Assembly: GCA_018652685.1 (NCBI GenBank)
Contig: JABIBQ010000079.1
Span: forward strand, 1 to 55,757
Origin: Candidatus Bathyarchaeota archaeon
Lineage (GTDB): Archaea > Thermoproteota > Bathyarchaeia > TCS64
Direction of reading: 5' to 3'
Length of the DNA stretch: 55,757 bases
Part shown: piece by piece, positions 52,051 through 55,757 of the stretch
Layout: every line of letters starts with the position of its first letter
Position numbering within the stretch: position 1 is the stretch's first letter
The notes under the pieces: generated by a model
What the model was told of the DNA's origin: nothing
Databases searched by the model: none
What the model saw: only the letters and a program-made list of their open reading frames with translations
Program-made: the position numbers and the translations under genes

Positions 52051-52100
52051 ACATTTTCACCAGTTTTTGATTTATCTGTACTGAATTTACATATGTATAC

Positions 52101-52124
52101 GTTATACGTATAAATGTTATCTAT
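52101..52124. promoter_or_regulatory. GTTAT-N10-GTTATCTAT operator, site D
   Basis: GTTAT (52101) and GTTATCTAT (52116-52124), again 15 nt apart; the right half extends to the palindrome GTTATCTATAAC. An inverted repeat ATACG-TTATA-CGTAT (52097-52111) covers the left half. It is 51 nt upstream of the cytochrome-like start. Confidence 0.7.
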
Positions 52125-52343
52125 AACGTATATTTTCGCAAGTCAAAATGCAGAGTGTAGTTAATCGATTTTTAGGTATCAATTGAGGTTGAAGCGGATT
52201 CAAACTGTCCAATCGAAATTCACCCCAACCTCAAGAATTGTCTTTTTCTTACCAATATAAGCATTTTTAGGACCTTCTGATCTATAACTATCCTCAAAAT
52301 CATTGCCCCAAGTACATCCACCACAATAATAATAGATTTATAT

Positions 52344-52367
52344 GTTATAGGTGATTATGTTACCTAT
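52344..52367 (+). promoter_or_regulatory. GTTAT-N10-GTTACCTAT operator, site E (ABC exporter)
   Basis: GTTAT (52344) and GTTACCTAT (52359-52367), 15-nt period. The left half, GTTATAGGTG, matches sites A, B and F. It overlaps the end of the TATA-like element and lies 21 nt before the ATG. Confidence 0.75.
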
Positions 52368-52387
52368 TAGGTGTTTACGTGGTACAT

Positions 52388-53353
52388 ATGACCAACGCGA
52401 TTGAAGTAAACGAGCTTACAAAGTTCTACAAGGACTTTCTTGCAGTTGATCATATCAACTTTAAAGTTAAACAAGGCGAGATTTTTGGTTTCCTGGGGCC
52501 AAATGGTGCTGGAAAATCAACTACGATAAGAATGCTCACAGGAATTTCTCTTCCCAGCTCGGGTTCTGCAAACATATTGGGTTACGATATAGTAAGACAA
52601 CCAGTGAACGCTCAATCGCTCATGGGTATTGTACCCGACATTAGCAACATATACACCGAGTTAACGGCGTGGCAGAATCTGGATTTCACGGGAAAACTCT
52701 ATGGCATTCCTAAGTCAACGAGGGAAAGAAAGAGCCGAGAAATTTTAGAACGTTTCGAGTTATATGAGCGAAAGGATGAGAAAGTGATTGGTTACAGCCG
52801 AGGGATGAGGCGGAAAGTCTGCATAGCGATGGCCCTCGTCAACGACTCAAAAATATTGTACCTCGATGAACCCACATCAGGTTTGGATGTAAAAAGTGTG
52901 AGGAGTATACGTAATCTAATCAGAGAACTTAACGAAGAGGGACTCACTGTCTTCCTCACCACCCACAACCTGGTGGAGGCTAACCAGATGTGTGACAGGA
53001 TAGCCGTAATCAACCGAGGCAAGATAGCAGCCATTGATACCCCGCAGAAGCTTAAGAGTGCCATGAAACGTAGCCAGTCTGTTGAGCTTTCTTTACTGAA
53101 TGATACTGGAAGCATGGACAGGTTTGAAGGTATATCCGGTGTTCTTTCCATTCAGAAGAGGGGAGACAAGATCCGTCTGGTAACGAGCAGTCCTGGGCAA
53201 ACTCTCAAGGAGTTGTGTATGTTGGTAAAGACTGAGGATTTGAATATTTCATCGTTGAATACGCTGGAACCTAGTCTAGAGGATGCTTTTCTGGAGTTGA
53301 CCGGTATGGAGATGAAGAAAGAGGTAGTAAAGATGGGAAAGGGTCGAAGATGA
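52388..53353 (+). CDS. ABC transporter ATPase (DrrA-like)
   Basis: 321 aa. Walker A GPNGAGKST, signature YSRGMRRKVCIAMAL, Walker B KILYLDEPTSGLD, H-loop LTTHNLVEANQ, and a C-terminal domain similar to the exporter ATPase at 33008. ATG at 52388; GTG 9 nt earlier is possible. Overlaps the permease start by 4 nt. Confidence 0.92.
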   Translation: MTNAIEVNELTKFYKDFLAVDHINFKVKQGEIFGFLGPNGAGKSTTIRMLTGISLPSSGSANILGYDIVRQPVNAQSLMGIVPDISNIYTELTAWQNLDFTGKLYGIPKSTRERKSREILERFELYERKDEKVIGYSRGMRRKVCIAMALVNDSKILYLDEPTSGLDVKSVRSIRNLIRELNEEGLTVFLTTHNLVEANQMCDRIAVINRGKIAAIDTPQKLKSAMKRSQSVELSLLNDTGSMDRFEGISGVLSIQKRGDKIRLVTSSPGQTLKELCMLVKTEDLNISSLNTLEPSLEDAFLELTGMEMKKEVVKMGKGRR

Positions 53354-54102
53354 AAAAAGTTACTATCTTTGATGAGTTGAAGAGGAGCTGGGCAATAACC
53401 CTGAATGATATGAGGGTCTATTATCTTCGTCCTCCAAGTTTGATGTTTGGTATATTATTCCCTATCGCGTTGTTTTTCAGTTTCAGTGTGGGTCGTAGGA
53501 TGCCTGTGGAGAGGCTAATCCCTGTTCTTTCAGCTCAGACGGTTTTCTGGGCTAGCAGTAGTATAGGTCCTGCTTCTATTCCTATGGAAAGGCGGATGAG
53601 GACCTTTGAGCGGTTTCTCTCGGCGCCCATCAGCTTGTCTGCGGTGTTGTGGGGTAAGGCTATGGGTGGACTCATATTCGGGGTTGGAGTTACATCAATT
53701 GCTGCCGGGATTGGTATCGTGTTGAGTAGTCAAAATATGATTAACCCAACCGTCTTTATGTTGGGCATAATTCTTTCTGCCTTGGCCTTTTCAGCTTTAG
53801 GAATATTATTCGCCTCGATCCCCACGGAAAGCCCGGGGGAGATAATGATGCCATTTAACTTTGTGAGAATCCCGTTGATGTTCATCAGTGGGATGTTTAT
53901 ACCTCTAAGTGAGTTGCCTGAGTTGGCTGTTGATGCAGCGTTTTTCTCGCCCTTGACTCATACACTTGATTTGGTGCGGTTGGGGATGGGGGAAGTTTCC
54001 TATTTTGGGTGGGAAGTGAACATGCTTATTCTCATATTGTGGTCTATTGTGTTCTTGGTAATTGGTAGTTACTTTCACAGATTGCAGATGAAAAATAATT
54101 AA
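53350..54102 (+). CDS. ABC-2 type (DrrB-like) permease
   Basis: 250 aa, six predicted transmembrane helices. N-terminal DMRVYYLRPPSLMFGILFPI and the ERFLSAPISLSAVLWGKAMGG block match the paralogue at 32286. The pair may export a lipid, drug or glycan linked to the GTTAT regulon. Convergent with the CDF-NifX gene. Confidence 0.88.
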   Translation: MKKVTIFDELKRSWAITLNDMRVYYLRPPSLMFGILFPIALFFSFSVGRRMPVERLIPVLSAQTVFWASSSIGPASIPMERRMRTFERFLSAPISLSAVLWGKAMGGLIFGVGVTSIAAGIGIVLSSQNMINPTVFMLGIILSALAFSALGILFASIPTESPGEIMMPFNFVRIPLMFISGMFIPLSELPELAVDAAFFSPLTHTLDLVRLGMGEVSYFGWEVNMLILILWSIVFLVIGSYFHRLQMKNN

Positions 54103-54224
54103 ATTCTTTTTGCTTTATTGTGCGCGTTTACTACATATCCATTAATCGAATCATATTAAACGCTATAAAATTACTTTCAGTAAATCTTTTTGTGGGCACG
54201 CTCTGATTACATGATTTCAATAGA

Positions 54225-54791
54225 TTAAGTATCCGCTTTTTTTCCTCCCTCTTCCCTAAGCTCTAACTCCCCCGAGGCAAACAGATCTAACGAATCCCTA
54301 ACCAAACCACCGCTTACAATCGCGTACACCCCCACGTAGCTATCTCTGAGTATATGAAAAGGACCCTCACCCAGCTCATCACTGAGAACCATCGTCACAT
54401 CCTCCCCAATCAGGATCTCGGTAACTACCACCCCTCTCTTCTTCTCAAGACCGACCGCTGGGTTACCCTTGGTGAACCAACGCTCAATACCTTTCGAGCC
54501 CAGGTCTACAAACATGAAAAATGGGGCAGACCCAAAATGAGATGAAACAATCGAGCCAAGCCCTTCAATCGCGTCAACAGGAATGGCCACCCTGTGGACC
54601 TCCCTCTTGACAGGCTCAATATGAACCACAAGGGACACAAGATCAGTCAACGAATCCACAGCCTGAGCTTGGAGCGAAACACTGCTGGACAAATACCCTA
54701 CGACCCCCTTCGCTGCTCCAAGGATAGTAACGACTATGAAACCAATCTTCGCTACCCTTTCTCCCTTATCAAAAACCCCGGAGTCCTCCAT
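54225..54791 (-). CDS. truncated cation-diffusion-facilitator fused to NifX domain
   Basis: 188 aa. Residues about 8-55 match the first two CDF helices (GERVAKIGFIVVTILGAAKGVVGYLSSSVSLQAQAVDSLTDL). The sequence then jumps to VHIEP, normally the far end of the CDF cytoplasmic domain, and to a full NifX-fold domain (VAIPVDAIEGLGSIVSSHFGSAPFFMFVD). Transmembrane helices 3-6 are missing, so it cannot be a complete transporter. Full-length CDF-NifX fusions occur in archaea (family knowledge). Either an internal deletion or a membrane-anchored cluster-binding protein. Confidence 0.75.
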   Translation of the reverse strand: MEDSGVFDKGERVAKIGFIVVTILGAAKGVVGYLSSSVSLQAQAVDSLTDLVSLVVHIEPVKREVHRVAIPVDAIEGLGSIVSSHFGSAPFFMFVDLGSKGIERWFTKGNPAVGLEKKRGVVVTEILIGEDVTMVLSDELGEGPFHILRDSYVGVYAIVSGGLVRDSLDLFASGELELREEGGKKADT

Positions 54792-54900
54792 ACCTAGGAT
54801 TATATCGAAGAACAAGTAAAGCCTAAGCTCGCGAGTTACCGTCATATGACTGCACAGAACTTATCTTCATCCTTGGACGCGCGCGCTGATAATCAATCCA

Positions 54901-55757
54901 TTACTTTGATAAAGCCCTTATAAAAACCTCAAACGTATCATCATCACAGTTTATGGTCTCTGGATTCGGATTCTTCGTGGAATCCGGTACCGTTGTTCCC
55001 CGCATTTGCCTTGGTAGAGGTTGTGACCTCGTCTCAACTGAATCCGTTGTGACTGTTTTAGATATGGAACCTATACTGGATTCCGGATTTTCTGAGATAC
55101 CCTCTAACTCATATGCGACAACAACCGGTGGTTCACTTAGTTGCGGAGCTTGTCTTTTTCCCATGTTCAAAAGGGCCTCGAATGGGTCAAGATGTTGGGG
55201 TTCCCGTTTGGATTCCTCTGGCAGGGCAGTCGCTTGTCCTTGGAGATTAGACGCCTGTCCTCGTATCGGAATCCTCACTTTGCCGGATTCCGGAGTAGCT
55301 TCTCGTTTGGATTCCGCAGTCAAATTCCTAAGAGCCTCCCATTGGTTTTGACCCTTAGCTTGTTCAACGGACTCTTCATTATCCTGATTATTTAGTCGAC
55401 TATGTTTTCTCCTAGGTACCTTGACTCTTCCAGTTGCGTCGAGCCAACTAGGATCATCTACAGGAGAATCCGGTTCCCTCGACTGGCGCATCTGTGAAGC
55501 AAGATCTCTTTCGGAAACATTCTTCGTTAATGAAGCATTCTCAACAGAATCAATCCCCTTATCTGGTTTAGATTCCAGTAGAGTTGGCTTGAATTCCACA
55601 GCCCGATTTCGTGGTGATGACTTCGGATCAGAACCGTTCTGATCTTGCGATTCTGTGCCTCTAGGCAATGATGAGACTTTGGGGTTGGATTCTGGAACTC
55701 GGATTGGCTGGGTTGGACGCGGACTCCGGCGTTGAGGAACTTGCACTAGAGGTTTAA
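54901..55757 (-). CDS. disordered, Ser/Pro/Lys-rich protein, partial
   Basis: At least 285 residues; the frame stays open to the window edge, so the N-terminus lies outside. Composition is that of an intrinsically disordered linker, with imperfect repeats: GRVKVPRRKH, GKVRIPIRGQ and IRVPESNPK, and WEALRNL / FEALLNM. It ends in a short structured-looking segment (DDDTFEVFIRALSK). No family recognised; the repeats might bind partner proteins. Confidence 0.55.
   Translation of the reverse strand, partial: KPLVQVPQRRSPRPTQPIRVPESNPKVSSLPRGTESQDQNGSDPKSSPRNRAVEFKPTLLESKPDKGIDSVENASLTKNVSERDLASQMRQSREPDSPVDDPSWLDATGRVKVPRRKHSRLNNQDNEESVEQAKGQNQWEALRNLTAESKREATPESGKVRIPIRGQASNLQGQATALPEESKREPQHLDPFEALLNMGKRQAPQLSEPPVVVAYELEGISENPESSIGSISKTVTTDSVETRSQPLPRQMRGTTVPDSTKNPNPETINCDDDTFEVFIRALSK

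Larger units (their letters stand above)
52051..52387. other. divergent intergenic region with two operators
   Basis: About 340 nt between the cytochrome-like gene and the ABC exporter. Sites D and E lie at either end; the centre (52140-52330) shows no gene. TATA-like GATTTATATG (52335-52344) serves the exporter. Confidence 0.55.

Noticed and set aside
1-55757. CRISPR arrays, transposases, integrases or phage genes
   Set aside because: None seen: no regularly spaced repeats and no recognisable recombinase or transposase motifs in any frame.

Overview
The window is archaeal chromosomal DNA. The evidence is an unsplit archaeal RNA polymerase operon (rpoB, a fused rpoA, rpl30e, archaeal nusA), ribosomal protein L37e beside an Lsm protein, an intron-containing tRNA-Leu, TATA-type promoters and ACDS-type CO dehydrogenase subunits. 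The single-gene rpoA (A' and A'' fused) argues against most Euryarchaeota and Crenarchaeota and fits Asgard, Thaumarchaeota/Aigarchaeota or Korarchaeota-like lineages. I lean towards an anaerobic Asgard-type archaeon, but that is inference.

Left half (1-28.3 kb): mostly core genes with GC-rich codon use. It holds tRNA-Leu, L37e-Lsm, rpoB-rpoA-rpl30e-nusA, a threonine-synthase-like / ubiquitin-like sulfur carrier / E1-like trio, a polysaccharide deacetylase with a VOC protein, zinc-ribbon membrane proteins (RDD, and a beta-rich lumenal type), a creatininase-family hydrolase, an ABC-2 exporter, alanine racemase, an archaeal coiled-coil protein, an arginine-deiminase-like enzyme, two MFS transporters, hypA with an ATPase-type hypB, an HD hydrolase, a cation/Ca exchanger and tRNA-Ser(CGA). 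Several small genes are added here, including a 48-aa Cys-rich protein at 13206-13352.

Right half (28.3-55.7 kb): visibly more AT-rich accessory DNA beginning just after tRNA-Ser. It carries small redox and metal genes: zinc ribbons, universal stress proteins, a NapH-like polyferredoxin, ZIP, two drug-type ABC exporters, HxlR and PadR regulators. It is organised around CO dehydrogenase (cdhA-cdhB), its nickel ATPase CooC, and a cluster of Mrp, two NifX-fold proteins and two MinD-type ATPases with inserted ferredoxin domains. That gene set resembles the bacterial orange-protein (ORP) complex.

Two regulatory codes can be read directly. First, six sites with the form GTTAT-N10-GTTAYCTAT (always a 15-nt period) lie upstream of cdhA, the CGGC-Mrp-NifX-MinD operon/padR, a 182-aa unknown gene, the ABC exporter at 52.4 kb, a sulfoquinovose-synthase-like gene and a Tat-exported cytochrome-like protein. 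PadR (49424-49798) is the likely regulator. Second, two mirror-image modules (DUF134 divergent from DUF5320-NifX) flank the CODH/CooC region. Each has three GTG-N6-CAC operators with identical 24- and 29-nt spacing around a symmetric TATTTAAATA box. The Mrp gene is split by a -1 frameshift at a run of seven A. Together these suggest a metal/redox regulon tied to CO metabolism that, as far as I know, has not been described.
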